Counted from the first letter of the stretch, positions 35,790 to 44,721 are shown. The stretch: DNA of 64,000 nt from Comamonas sp. lk (GCF_900564145.1 NZ_UOOB01000001.1:310001-374000); one strand, 5' to 3'. The notes: generated from the letters alone by a model not told the origin. Made by a program: numbers and translations.

Positions 35790-36728
35790 GTGAAAAAGAG
35801 TCTCAAATCGGGCCTTCGGCTGTTGGTCGGACTGTTGCTGCTGGCGGGCATTGTCTATGTGGCGGATCCTTTGTCGTTGCTGCAGCGACTGCGTCATGCC
35901 GACAAGTGGTGGCTGTGCGCAGGGCTGTTGGCTGGCATTGCCTCCAACCTGGTTTCTGCCTGGCGCTGGCGCGAGTTGGCCCAGTGGTTTGGTGCCCGGA
36001 TGTCCGTCCCCCATGCCTTGCAGTGGTATTTTCAGGCCATGGGCCTCAATGTGCTGCTGCCGGGTGCTGTGTTGGGGGGGGATGTTTACCGCGCCGTCAT
36101 GCTTCAGCGCAGTGCTGCAGCCAATCAAGGTGCCGGAATTTCTGTATTCCTGGATCGCATCAGCGGCTTGTGGATGCTGTGCGCTATCGGTGCTGCTGGC
36201 GCGGTACTGAATGCATCGGTACTGGCACCTGTGCTTCATCTTCCTACTGAGTACTTTGCCGTAGCTTGTGTGGCCATCGCCGTGATATGGCTGGCTATGC
36301 CGATGGTGCTATTGAACTGGCTCAAGAAAAGCTCTGCGCTATCCAGGCTCCCTACATGGGCCAAGCCGCTACAGGCAGCGGTGGCGCAAGAACATAGCGC
36401 AAAGCTTTTGTGGGTGCAGGCACTTTTGTCTGCCTTGGTTCAAGTTTTCTCTGCTACGGCATTGGCATGCGGAGGAGTGGCCTTGGGCCTCAATCTGCCC
36501 TGGAGTGTCTGGGCATTTGCCATCGCGCCCATTTTTCTGATGGCTGCCTTACCTGTCAGCGTCGGTGGCTGGGGTACGCGTGAAGCGGCCTGTGTCGCTG
36601 CGCTGGCGCCTTTTGGCGTGGCCGCAGCCTCGGCAATAGGTGTCGGGCTGCTCTATGGATTTTTTGCCCTGGCCCAAGGCGCGCTTGGCGCCTTGGTGCT
36701 GGGTTTGCCAGCAAAAACTCAGAAGTGA
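35790..36728 (+). CDS. UPF0104/LPG_synthase_TM family membrane protein
   Basis: Integral membrane protein of 312 residues, about eight membrane spans. Motifs such as ASNLVSAWRWRELA, QAMGLNVLLPGAVLGGDVYRA and SVGGWGTREAACVAALAPFG match the flippase-like domain family (AglD/MprF transmembrane part). Homologues are frequent beside glycosyltransferases and are suspected to move lipid-linked substrates. GTG 35790 is chosen; the open frame extends to 35724, upstream of the preceding stop, with no ribosome site. It overlaps the convergent O-antigen-ligase-like gene by 10 bp. It may flip polyprenyl-phosphate sugar for the GT39 enzyme. Confidence 0.83.
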   Translation: MKKSLKSGLRLLVGLLLLAGIVYVADPLSLLQRLRHADKWWLCAGLLAGIASNLVSAWRWRELAQWFGARMSVPHALQWYFQAMGLNVLLPGAVLGGDVYRAVMLQRSAAANQGAGISVFLDRISGLWMLCAIGAAGAVLNASVLAPVLHLPTEYFAVACVAIAVIWLAMPMVLLNWLKKSSALSRLPTWAKPLQAAVAQEHSAKLLWVQALLSALVQVFSATALACGGVALGLNLPWSVWAFAIAPIFLMAALPVSVGGWGTREAACVAALAPFGVAAASAIGVGLLYGFFALAQGALGALVLGLPAKTQK

Positions 36729-38029
36729 TTTTTCTCTGGCTGCGCAGCAACCGGGTTCTGCGCCACCAGACGGCAGATCGCGCCCCAGAGAGCAACCAGA
36801 CTGAAGATGTAGAACATGTTTCCGCTGTTGTGGGCGAAGAAGACCTGAGTCCAACCGAAGCCGAAATACGCGAGCGGCAGCAGGGATGCTGCTGCACGCA
36901 GGGCAAACAGCTTGGGCTTTACCTCTTCGCTGACCAGGGCCAGACGGCGCGAGCTGGGCCAGAAAACGCACAGAGGTACTGCGTAGAACAAGAGCAGCAG
37001 TAGCAGCCCCAGCATTCCGCGTTTGACCCACATGTCCAGAATTTCATTGTGTGCATGGCCATATTCCATGACTGATGGATGCGCCAGGTGCTTGTCAACC
37101 ATCTCTTGCTTGGCTTGAGCATAGCCGGACAGGCCCCAGCCCGCGAGCGGACGTTGTTCAATCAGATGCAGTGCCAGGCGCCACTGTTCCAGCCGCTGAC
37201 CCACCGAGGTCTCTGCATATTTCTGAGGTTCCTTGAGGTACAGGGAAACTTCTGACACCGCTTCGGAGCCGCGCTGCTCCAGCTTGTTGTATGCCGGCAT
37301 TGCCAAGGCCAGGCCAATGACAACCATGAGAACTGCAGACACCGTGGCCAGTCGCTTGAAGCCATTGAGCCAGGCCATGCACCACACGGCCACGATCAGC
37401 ATGGGCACCACGACCCAGGATCCGCGGGAATCTGACAGAAAAGAGGCGTAAATGGCGCATGCTCCGAGGATGCCAAGAGCCGTCGTTTGAGATTTGCTCC
37501 AGCGGCCAAACAAGGCCAGCACCCATGTAGCGAAGCCCAGATACATGGCGATGCCACCAAACTGTATGGCATTGGTAAAACCACTGACTCGAGGCATCTT
37601 GAGCACGCCGGCCTGATAGGCAGCAATCGCGAGTGCTCCGGCCGCTCCGCAGGCAAGACCCCACACCACAGCGCTCATACGAACGCCGGTTTTGCTGAGA
37701 TACCAAAGGCTTAGCGCTGCGAGCGCATATTTGGCTCCATAGCCCCAGCCTGCAAAAGAGAACCAATGGTCAAGCGATATGCTCCATAACAGGCCCATCA
37801 GCAGAAGAATGCCCAGCAGATAGGCCGTGCCCTGTGGCATCCGAGTGGCCGGGCGTGCAAGCAGGCAACCCGCCAGGGTCAAGATGGCTATTGCGGTTGA
37901 GCCATATGAGTATCCGGACGGAAGGCAGAGGCTGAGTGCAAAAAACACAAAGCAGGCGACGTCCAGGGCGTACGAGAGCCCGTGGGCCAACGGCGTGTGC
38001 GGTTGTAATGAATTGCTTTGCGGTTTCAT
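36719..38029 (-). CDS. O-antigen ligase (WaaL-like) family membrane protein
   Basis: Polytopic protein of 436 residues, about eleven membrane spans and a large periplasmic loop (about 270-340) containing LIEQRPLAGWGLSGYAQAKQ and the conserved H in YGHAHNEILDMWVKRG. This is the Wzy_C signature of O-antigen ligases. It is thought to join polymer or sugar units to lipid A-core. ATG 38029 is used in place of the longer frame to 38074. It overlaps the UPF0104 gene by 10 bp at its end and is divergent from the GT25 gene. An O-antigen polymerase is the alternative. Confidence 0.85.
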   Translation of the reverse strand: MKPQSNSLQPHTPLAHGLSYALDVACFVFFALSLCLPSGYSYGSTAIAILTLAGCLLARPATRMPQGTAYLLGILLLMGLLWSISLDHWFSFAGWGYGAKYALAALSLWYLSKTGVRMSAVVWGLACGAAGALAIAAYQAGVLKMPRVSGFTNAIQFGGIAMYLGFATWVLALFGRWSKSQTTALGILGACAIYASFLSDSRGSWVVVPMLIVAVWCMAWLNGFKRLATVSAVLMVVIGLALAMPAYNKLEQRGSEAVSEVSLYLKEPQKYAETSVGQRLEQWRLALHLIEQRPLAGWGLSGYAQAKQEMVDKHLAHPSVMEYGHAHNEILDMWVKRGMLGLLLLLLFYAVPLCVFWPSSRRLALVSEEVKPKLFALRAAASLLPLAYFGFGWTQVFFAHNSGNMFYIFSLVALWGAICRLVAQNPVAAQPEKNHF

Positions 38030-38113
38030 GTTTATATGGGTCTTTTGACGGCTCCCAAAGGGTGCCGGGCTCACGGCACTACACTTCAGCCGTCTTTATT
38101 GGGTGCGAAGTGT

Positions 38114-38884
38114 ATGCCGTCATTGCCTATCGTCTATATCAATCTGGCCAAGGATGTGGAGCGCCGCGAGCGTATGGAATCCCAGCTGGCAAACATGGGC
38201 TTAAGCGCTTCACGTTTGCCTGCTGTTTGGTGGAATGATTTACCGGCTCAAATTCAGTCGCAGTATTTTTGTGAACAGCTGAATCAAGACCAGTACTTTA
38301 AGCCCATGGGCAATGGCGAAAAAGGCTGCTATTGCAGCCACTTGACGGCGTGTGAGAAATTGCTGGGCAGCGATGCGCCCGCCCTGGTCGTGTTTGAGGA
38401 CGATGTGCGTTTATTGCCAGCGCTTCCCCAGGCATTGAATGCGATTGCAGCGCTGTCGCAGGATGCCAGCTGGGACATGATTAAGTTGTTTGGACGTGAG
38501 AAAGAGAAGATCGCATCCAGAGCGCCTTTGGGCGAAAGCGCTTTGGAGCTTATTTCTTACCAGCGCATTCCCAGTTTTGCTGCCGGTTACGTGATCAGCA
38601 GGGCTGGAGCTCAAAAAATGCTGGCCACGCGTAGGCCGTTTGGCAGGCCTGTGGATGTGGATATCCGCTTCTGGCTTGAAAACGGATTGCGGGTCTTTGG
38701 GGTCTATCCGTCGGTGATTGCACTTGACGATACCAGTGAGGTCAGCAGCATTTGGGCGCAGCGTGAGGCTCCTGCCGATCTGGCTCAGCGCTTGCGCAAG
38801 TTCAAGATGAAATTGCAACTCACATGGGCCAATTCACGGGCTACGCCACCCCATGTCTCCGAGGTGTTGAAGGCTAAGTCCTGA
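38114..38884 (+). CDS. GT25-family LPS glycosyltransferase
   Basis: Cytoplasmic transferase of 256 residues. Family 25 features are IVYINLAKDVERRERMESQL at the N terminus, GEKGCYCSHLTACEKLL, and the acidic motif ALVVFEDDVRLLP near residue 97. Family 25 members add galactose or other hexoses to lipooligosaccharide core. ATG 38114 is selected since the longer frame begins with sequence overlapping the divergent ligase gene. Its end overlaps the convergent GT4 gene by 11 bp. Base composition is more A+T-rich than the window average, as in the rest of this locus. Confidence 0.88.
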   Translation: MPSLPIVYINLAKDVERRERMESQLANMGLSASRLPAVWWNDLPAQIQSQYFCEQLNQDQYFKPMGNGEKGCYCSHLTACEKLLGSDAPALVVFEDDVRLLPALPQALNAIAALSQDASWDMIKLFGREKEKIASRAPLGESALELISYQRIPSFAAGYVISRAGAQKMLATRRPFGRPVDVDIRFWLENGLRVFGVYPSVIALDDTSEVSSIWAQREAPADLAQRLRKFKMKLQLTWANSRATPPHVSEVLKAKS

Positions 38885-40001
38885 GCAGCTTGCGATATCC
38901 CTGCCACATGTGATCACGTCCGTAATGCTGGGTTGCCTGCAGCCTGGCGGCTTGGCCCAATTGCTGGGCATGATCCGGGTTCTGAAGTAATTTCTGCAAT
39001 GCATCGGCCATGGCGTTTGCGTCGGACTCGGGCACCCGCAAGCCCGTGACGCCGGGTTCAACCACTTCGCGTGCACCGATCACATCGGAGACAACGCAGG
39101 CGCAGCCCGCGGCCATGCCTTCGACCAGCGCCAGAGGCATGCCCTCCCAGTGGGTGGACAGCACAAAGATCTGAATTTGAGTCAAACGCTGAGGCAGATC
39201 AGGCACATTGCCCAGGAATTGAACCTGCTGCTCCAGATGCAGTTGTTTGACCAGGTGTTCTGCCTTGGTTCGCAGATACTTTTTTCCTGCGCCGGCCAGG
39301 TACAGCTGTGGCTTGAGGCCGCGCTCCTTGAGGACCGCCAAGGCTTGAATGAGCGTGGTTTGATCCTTTTGCCGTGCAAAGCGTGAGGCCATGATGATTG
39401 CGGCTTCTCGCTGCTTCCAGTGAAGAGGGATGGCACTGTCGGGGAAGCGAGCCAGGTCTATGCCATTGCACAAGGCAATGCATTTTTCGGGCGGAAAGCC
39501 TCGTTCCACTAGGCTGGTACGCACGCCTTCCGAAACACCGATGTGAGCCTGTGTGAATGGCTCGAGTGCCAAGGCCTGGCGCAGACGGCGATCGGTGTAG
39601 CGCTCCCGCGAGTTATGTTCGACATGGAAGATATGGGGCACGCCTTCCAGGGCTGCCGCCTTGCGGCCCCAAATATGGTCACTGAAACCATGGGCGAAGA
39701 CGACATCCGGCTTCCATGAGCGAATGATTTTTCGCAGCTCCCATACGGTCAAGGCATGCAGCCAGTTGGACACCACAATCACTTGCAGGCCCTGGTCCCT
39801 CAAGGCCTGTATCTTCTCGTCGGATGTGCTGCGCTTGCGTCTGAGTACCAGCAGAACCTGGAAGTCGGAGCTTCGCTGCGCGGCGAGGCACAGATCAACA
39901 GCGACCTGAGTCGCTCCAGAAAACCCCCCCGTCACAAAATGCAGCAGTCGCTTGGGTGGGTGGCTTGCAGGTTTTTGCGTATCCGAGAAATCGTGGTTCA
40001 T
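38874..40001 (-). CDS. GT4-family glycosyltransferase
   Basis: GT-B fold transferase of 375 residues: N-terminal acceptor domain (LLHFVTGGFSGATQVAVDLC), HVEHNSRERYT in the middle, and a C-terminal Glycos_transf_1 domain with VLSTHWEGMPLALVEGMAAG and the E-x7-E catalytic site. Likely adds a sugar to LPS core or capsule precursor. ATG 40001 (MNHDFSD) is chosen; the open frame extends to 40103. It converges on GT25 with an 11-bp overlap and is divergent from the GT32-like gene, 73 bp away. Donor and acceptor unknown. Confidence 0.9.
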   Translation of the reverse strand: MNHDFSDTQKPASHPPKRLLHFVTGGFSGATQVAVDLCLAAQRSSDFQVLLVLRRKRSTSDEKIQALRDQGLQVIVVSNWLHALTVWELRKIIRSWKPDVVFAHGFSDHIWGRKAAALEGVPHIFHVEHNSRERYTDRRLRQALALEPFTQAHIGVSEGVRTSLVERGFPPEKCIALCNGIDLARFPDSAIPLHWKQREAAIIMASRFARQKDQTTLIQALAVLKERGLKPQLYLAGAGKKYLRTKAEHLVKQLHLEQQVQFLGNVPDLPQRLTQIQIFVLSTHWEGMPLALVEGMAAGCACVVSDVIGAREVVEPGVTGLRVPESDANAMADALQKLLQNPDHAQQLGQAARLQATQHYGRDHMWQGYRKLLRT

Positions 40002-40074
40002 GGGTTCTGACGGACAATCCGTGTGCGACAAATTTTGTGTTTTCAATCCAAGTATCCAGCGACGCTTTTCCATC

Positions 40075-41031
40075 ATGACCCGGATTCCAGCCTGCCTGTT
40101 CAAGGGCGTATTGCAACTGGTTCAGCCCAAAGTGCTGAACTCCTCTGCAGAGTACAGATTGCCCCGCTCAGTAATGCTGGAAGGCCGCCTTGATCAACGG
40201 GAAGGTGAGGTAAAAATTCCCAAGCTGCTGTGGACTTATTGGAATCACCCGCAGCCGGATGCGTTTGTGAACGAATGCATTCAGAGCTGGCGTCTGCAAT
40301 GCCCGGATTATGAAGTCCGTCTGGTGCATCCCGGCAATTTGGATCAGTACGTGCGATCCGGGGAGCTTCCCGCGCAATTTGCACAGCTGCATCCCACCAA
40401 GCAGTCCGACTGGCTGCGTCTGTATCTTGTTGCCTGCTACGGTGGTTTTTGGCTGGATGCCAGCACCTTGCTGACCAGTTCTCTGGACTGGATGCAGGCT
40501 GGAGCGGATCCACGCTCCGAGTTCACTGGTTTTTACCTTGAGAAATTCACCAAGGACGCTCAATTTCCGGTGATTGAAAGCTGGGCATTCGGCGCCGTAG
40601 CTGGCTCGCCCTTCATCACAGCTTGGCAGAAAGAGTTCCACCTGGCTTTGATTGAAGAGGGAACGGATGCCTATCTGCAACGTCACCAATCCATGCCGGG
40701 CTGGTCTGAGATTCAGCAAAATATCGAAGACCCCCGCTATTTGCTGATTCACATCACGGCCCAGCAGGTACTGCGTGGCCAGCAATTCTCGCGCATGGCC
40801 TTGTTCAAGGCCGAGGACACGGCTTACTACTATCACCGCGCTTTGCGCTGGAAGTGGTACCTGCTTTACCCACAGCTATGTCTGGTCGCTGCACCCAGGC
40901 AAAGTGCTCCCATCGTCAAACTGCGCGGCGGCGAGCGTCGTCACTTCACGGAAATGTTTGCCTCGCATGGCGGATCCGTGCCTGGCAGCACCTGGCATCA
41001 GGCCTTGCACCCTCAAGAAAAAAGGCCTTGA
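40075..41031 (+). CDS. GT32-like capsular polysaccharide synthesis protein
   Basis: Protein of 318 residues with a glycosyltransferase 32 DXD-type domain: IPKLLWTYWNHPQPDAFVNE near residue 47, QSDWLRLYLVACYGGFWLDA holding the D-x-D-like metal site, and downstream ESWAFGAVAGSPFI. Related proteins (Caps_synth family) add sugars during capsule or LPS synthesis. ATG 40075 is taken; the frame is open back to 39952. It is the last gene of the polysaccharide locus, and its end overlaps the minus-strand terminator of the zinc-finger/ilvE operon. Confidence 0.85.
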   Translation: MTRIPACLFKGVLQLVQPKVLNSSAEYRLPRSVMLEGRLDQREGEVKIPKLLWTYWNHPQPDAFVNECIQSWRLQCPDYEVRLVHPGNLDQYVRSGELPAQFAQLHPTKQSDWLRLYLVACYGGFWLDASTLLTSSLDWMQAGADPRSEFTGFYLEKFTKDAQFPVIESWAFGAVAGSPFITAWQKEFHLALIEEGTDAYLQRHQSMPGWSEIQQNIEDPRYLLIHITAQQVLRGQQFSRMALFKAEDTAYYYHRALRWKWYLLYPQLCLVAAPRQSAPIVKLRGGERRHFTEMFASHGGSVPGSTWHQALHPQEKRP

Positions 41032-41040
41032 AAAGGCCTT
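41018..41040 (-). terminator. Terminator of the ilvE-zinc finger operon
   Basis: Stem AAGGCCTT (41022-41029) pairs with AAGGCCTT (41033-41040). Six A at 41018-41023 give a U tract on the minus strand, downstream of the zinc-finger gene. It overlaps the last codons of the convergent GT32-like gene. Confidence 0.75.
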
Positions 41041-41063
41041 GAGGTGAGGTGTGTGCAGTTGGC

Positions 41064-41273
41064 TCAATGACCGCCCGAGAACACTTCGCCAGCCTTCAGA
41101 CGGTAGACCGTGCCGCAATAGGGGCACTTGGCTTCGCCGGTTTTGGCCACGTCCAGATAAACCTTGGGATGGGTGTTCCACAGCTTCATGTCGGCTTTGG
41201 GGCTGGGGCAGAACACGCCGCCTTGGTGGTTCAAATCCTGGGCGGCCAGTTCGATGACGGCATTGGTAGACAT
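41064..41273 (-). CDS. zf-CHCC zinc-finger domain protein
   Basis: Small protein of 69 residues. A CHCC-type zinc site is visible: C22 in GGVFCPSP, H35 in NTHPKVYL, and C50 and C53 in AKCPYCGTVYRL. Homologous domains occur in mitochondrial NDUFS6 and in short bacterial proteins of unknown role. ATG 41273. It lies 130 bp downstream of ilvE in the same direction and shares its terminator. The spacer contains a GC-rich element. Function is unassigned beyond zinc binding. Confidence 0.88.
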   Translation of the reverse strand: MSTNAVIELAAQDLNHQGGVFCPSPKADMKLWNTHPKVYLDVAKTGEAKCPYCGTVYRLKAGEVFSGGH

Positions 41274-41368
41274 GCTAGGTAATCTTTCTCAGAAATTTCA
41301 GTGGGGATGGTAATCGGTTCGACGCTGCCAACGGGTGCCTGAGCAAGGGGAGACCAGCCAGCATCATC

Positions 41369-41403
41369 TCGCAGCGAAGGCGCCGTCCAGCGCCTTAGGG
41401 GGG
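41369..41403. repeat. GC-rich spacer element after ilvE with hairpin
   Basis: Contains GCAGCGAAGGCGCCGT and ends AGGGGGG, resembling 15985-16081. A 7-bp stem AAGGCGC (41377-41383) pairs with GCGCCTT (41390-41396). It begins immediately after the ilvE stop on the minus strand and could act as a transcript-stabilising hairpin. Confidence 0.35.
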
Positions 41404-42342
41404 TCAGACCAAAGTCAGCCAGTGAGCGTACTTGGGGTTGCGGCCGTTGACGATGTCAAAGAAGGCCTTCTGGATTTTTTCGGTCAGTGGGCCGCGACGG
41501 CCTTCACCGATCTGGATGCGGTCCACTTCGCGGATGGGAGTCACTTCGGCGGCGGTGCCGGTGAAGAACAGCTCGTCGGAGATATACAGCTCATCGCGGG
41601 TGATGCGCTTTTGCACGACTTGCAGGCCCAGGTCTTCGCAGATGTGCATCACGGTGTTGCGGGTGATGCCGTTCAGGGCACCGGCCGACAGATCGGGTGT
41701 GTAGACCACGCCGTCCTTGATGACAAAGATATTTTCGCCCGAGCCTTCGGACACAAAACCGGAGGCATCCAGCAAGATGGCTTCGTCGTAACCGTCGTCC
41801 AGGGCTTCGGTGTTGGCCAGTATGGAGTTGGTGTAGTTGCTCACCGCTTTGGCCTGGCTCATGGTGATGTTCACATGGTGGCGCGTGAAGCTGGAGATCT
41901 TGGTGCGGATGCCGCGCTCCATGCCGTCTTCGCCCAGATAGGCGCCCCAGGCCCATGCGGCCACCATCAAATGGATGGTGTTGCCCTTGGGGCTCACGCC
42001 CAGCTTGCGGTCGCCAATCCAGGTCAGTGGGCGCAGATAGCAGGACTTCAGGCCGTTGGCCTTGACCACGTCCACCTGGGCCTGATTGACCTGGTCCTGG
42101 GTGAGGGGGATCTGCATGCGCAGGATCTTGGCGCTGTTGAACAGGCGCTTGGTGTGATCCTGCAAGCGGAAGATGGCCGTGCCTTGTTCGGTCTCATAGG
42201 CGCGTACGCCTTCGAATGCGCCGCAGCCGTAGTGCAGCGTGTGGGTCAGCACATGGATCTTGGCATCGCGCCATTCCACCATCTGGCCATCCATCCAGAT
42301 CTTGCCGTCGCGGTCGGACATCGAGGGAACAACAGGGCTCAT
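41404..42342 (-). CDS. ilvE: Branched-chain amino acid aminotransferase
   Basis: PLP-dependent class IV aminotransferase of 312 residues, usual length. The PLP lysine is K165 in TMSQAKAVSNYTNSI. Other signatures are HTLHYGCGAFEGVRAYE at the N terminus, EGSGENIFVIKDG, and FFTGTAAEVTPIREVD. It makes or degrades leucine, isoleucine and valine with 2-oxoglutarate. AGAGGA precedes ATG 42342. Its leader forms a nested stem-loop ending just before the ribosome site. The gene follows a small membrane protein by 85 bp. Identity is secure. Confidence 0.95.
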   Translation of the reverse strand: MSPVVPSMSDRDGKIWMDGQMVEWRDAKIHVLTHTLHYGCGAFEGVRAYETEQGTAIFRLQDHTKRLFNSAKILRMQIPLTQDQVNQAQVDVVKANGLKSCYLRPLTWIGDRKLGVSPKGNTIHLMVAAWAWGAYLGEDGMERGIRTKISSFTRHHVNITMSQAKAVSNYTNSILANTEALDDGYDEAILLDASGFVSEGSGENIFVIKDGVVYTPDLSAGALNGITRNTVMHICEDLGLQVVQKRITRDELYISDELFFTGTAAEVTPIREVDRIQIGEGRRGPLTEKIQKAFFDIVNGRNPKYAHWLTLV

Positions 42343-42354
42343 AAAACCATCCTC

Positions 42355-42425
42355 TAAGGGCTTGTGTGCGGACGGACGCCAGCGCTGAAGTGTTCAGCTG
42401 CGGCGTTTGTCTCCGTAAGCCCTTA
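42355..42425 (-). promoter_or_regulatory. Nested stem-loop in the ilvE leader
   Basis: An outer 9-bp inverted repeat (42355-42363 with 42417-42425) encloses an inner hairpin of two stems, ACGCC/GGCGT and GCTGAA/TTCAGC, around a 3-by-3 internal loop. On the minus strand the structure ends one base before the AGAGGA ribosome site of ilvE. It may be a cis-regulatory leader or a terminator of the upstream gene. No T tract follows. Confidence 0.4.
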
Positions 42426-42427
42426 TT

Positions 42428-42886
42428 TTAGGATGTCGCAGAGCCTGGAGTCTGGGCGTTTGTTTCCGGTGTGGGCAAAGCGGCTGCATCCTCCTTGGGC
42501 TCGGGGCGTTGCAGCGACCATTTCACCAAGCGGCCCGAGACAAATTCGCAGGTCACATGCGACTGGCTGCCGTCGGTCCAGCGGTAGATTTCAGGATCCT
42601 TGCCTTCTTCGGACAGGCGCTCGCCCAGCGAGCGTGTCATGGCCACCACGTGCACCAGGGGCACTTTGGGCTTGAGCTTGGCATTGAGCATGACGGCGCT
42701 GCCCACATAGCCCATGGGGCGGTTGGCGGCTTTCTTCATGACGGACATCAGCCGCGTGAAGTGCAGCAGCAGCCACATGATGATGCCGCCGGCCACGGCG
42801 GCCACGCCTGGCCAGCCCGCAGACCGATGGGCCGCAAGCACCAGAATGAGCAGGCCCACAGGAATCAGAATATTGCGCAAATTCAT
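42428..42886 (-). CDS. Small membrane protein of unknown function
   Basis: Protein of 152 residues, not recognised. Two hydrophobic segments at the N terminus (ILIPVGLLILVLAA, GVAAVAGGIIMWLLLHF) suggest an inner-membrane hairpin. A soluble part follows (RTDGSQSHVTC is not present; the segment reads IYRWTDGSQSHVTCEF), then a proline-rich tail with EPKEDAAALPTPETNAQTP. ATG 42886 (MNLRNIL) is chosen over the open frame to 42979. It lies between radA and ilvE in the same direction. No function is assigned. Confidence 0.7.
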   Translation of the reverse strand: MNLRNILIPVGLLILVLAAHRSAGWPGVAAVAGGIIMWLLLHFTRLMSVMKKAANRPMGYVGSAVMLNAKLKPKVPLVHVVAMTRSLGERLSEEGKDPEIYRWTDGSQSHVTCEFVSGRLVKWSLQRPEPKEDAAALPTPETNAQTPGSATS

Positions 42887-43043
42887 GGGTGAGATTGTCT
42901 TATGCAAGCAGAGGTCGGAGTCTGCGGTCAGTGCGTATGCCCCTTGATTCAACTCGGAGGGGCGGGTGATGGATTCCAAAACAGGAGCGGGTGGCGCTTT
43001 CAGAAGTTGAGAATTCAGTCGTTTTGTATTTGAAATTCAATCA

Positions 43044-43075
43044 AATCAAGCGCTGATAGCTAGCCTTTTTAAGAA
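43044..43075 (+). repeat. Dispersed intergenic repeat copy
   Basis: Copy reading AATCAAGCGCTGATAGCTAG and then CTTTTTAAG. It directly abuts the radA stop codon at 43076. Confidence 0.5.
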
Positions 43076-44461
43076 TCAAGCAATGCCTCTCACGATATTC
43101 ATGGCTTCGTCCACGCGCTCCACCGCATGAATGGTCAGGCCGGGAATGGCCTTCTTGGGCGCATTGGCCTTGGGGACTACAGCGACAGTGAATCCTAACT
43201 TTGCTGCTTCCTTCAGGCGCTCTTGCCCACGTGGCGCGGGGCGCACCTCGCCGGCCAGGCCGACTTCGCCAAAGGCGATAAAGCCCTTGGGCAGCGCTTT
43301 GCCACGCAGACTGGAAGTGATCGCCAACATCACCGCCAGATCAGCTGCCGGCTCATTGATGCGCACGCCGCCCACGGCATTGACGAACACATCCTGATCG
43401 GCACAGGCCACGCCCGCATGGCGGTTGAGCACGGCCAGCAGCATGGCCAGGCGGTCCTTGTCCAGGCCGACAGACAGCCTGCGGGCCTGCGGGCCGCCTT
43501 GATCGACGAGTGCCTGAATTTCCACCAACAGAGGGCGCGTGCCTTCCAGCGTCACCAGCACGCAGCTGCCGGGCACGGGCTCGCTGTGCTGGGAGAGGAA
43601 GATGGCGCTGGGGTTGCTCACGCCCTTGAGGCCTTTTTCCGTCATGGCGAAGACGCCAATCTCGTTCACCGCTCCAAAGCGGTTCTTGATGGCGCGCACC
43701 AGGCGGAAGTTACTGTGTGTATCGCCCTCGAAGTAGAGCACCGTGTCCACCATATGTTCCAGCACGCGCGGGCCGGCCAGGGCGCCGTCCTTGGTGACGT
43801 GGCCTACCAGGATGATGGTGATGCCCGTGGTCTTGGCCGCACGTGTCAGATGCGCAGCGCATTCGCGCACCTGGGCCACCGAGCCGGGTGCGGACGATAG
43901 CTGGTCCGAATACACGGTCTGAATCGAGTCGACCACCACCACGGCCGGCTGAGTCGCTTCCACCGTGGCCAGGATTTTCTCCAGCTGAATCTCGGCCAGC
44001 ACATTGACCTGGCTGTTGTCCAGCCCCAGGCGTCGCGAACGCAGGGCCACCTGGGCACCGCTTTCCTCCCCGGTCACATACAGCGTGGGCAGGCCTATGC
44101 GGTGCAAGGCATCCATGGCCTGCAGAAGAAGTGTGGACTTGCCTATGCCAGGGTCTCCGCCAATCAGGACCACGCCGCCTTCCACCACGCCGCCGCCCAG
44201 TACCCGGTCCAGTTCCTCGATGCCGCTGGGCGTGCGCGCCACGTCCTGTGCTTCGATGGCCGACAGCGGCGTGACGGGCTGGGCATTGGCCAGGCCTGCG
44301 TAGCCCTGGGGCTGGCTCAGCCGGTTCTTGCCGCCCGAAGCCGATTCGGCCACGGTCTCTATCAGCGAGTTCCAGGCGCCGCAGCTAGGGCATTTGCCCA
44401 GCCAGCGCGGGCTGGTGCCGCCGCAGGCATTGCAGGTAAACGTGGTTTTTTCTTTGGCCAT
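43076..44461 (-). CDS. radA: DNA repair protein RadA
   Basis: RadA (Sms), 461 residues, normal length. A zinc finger at C10, C13, C24 and C27 is followed by a RecA-like ATPase with Walker A GGDPGIGKST, the diagnostic KNRFG motif in RAIKNRFGAVNEIGVF, and a C-terminal Lon-type domain (FIAFGEVGLAGEVRPAPRG) without the protease serine. It processes recombination intermediates by branch migration. ATG 44461 has no clear ribosome site. It is transcribed away from the initiator tRNA. Identity is secure. Confidence 0.96.
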   Translation of the reverse strand: MAKEKTTFTCNACGGTSPRWLGKCPSCGAWNSLIETVAESASGGKNRLSQPQGYAGLANAQPVTPLSAIEAQDVARTPSGIEELDRVLGGGVVEGGVVLIGGDPGIGKSTLLLQAMDALHRIGLPTLYVTGEESGAQVALRSRRLGLDNSQVNVLAEIQLEKILATVEATQPAVVVVDSIQTVYSDQLSSAPGSVAQVRECAAHLTRAAKTTGITIILVGHVTKDGALAGPRVLEHMVDTVLYFEGDTHSNFRLVRAIKNRFGAVNEIGVFAMTEKGLKGVSNPSAIFLSQHSEPVPGSCVLVTLEGTRPLLVEIQALVDQGGPQARRLSVGLDKDRLAMLLAVLNRHAGVACADQDVFVNAVGGVRINEPAADLAVMLAITSSLRGKALPKGFIAFGEVGLAGEVRPAPRGQERLKEAAKLGFTVAVVPKANAPKKAIPGLTIHAVERVDEAMNIVRGIA

Positions 44462-44642
44462 GGGCGGCCACTATACAGAGCGCAGATTGCCGCTAGCCAC
44501 TGGTAGGCGGGCGACAAATTTCAGAGCCAATAGCCATAAAAGCAATGAGTTCATATAACCAGTGCGCATGACAAGAGAATATCGGCTACAATCCATCCAT
44601 CGATACGGCAACGACATAAAGCTGCCAAGTCAGAGAAATTAC

Positions 44643-44719
<77 letters not shown>

Positions 44720-44721
44720 TC

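Noticed and set aside
44568..44592. Complete sigma-70 promoter for the initiator tRNA
   Set aside because: TACAAT is a fair -10, but ATGACA is only 13 bp upstream and no good -35 sits at 16-18 bp, so only the -10 is noted.
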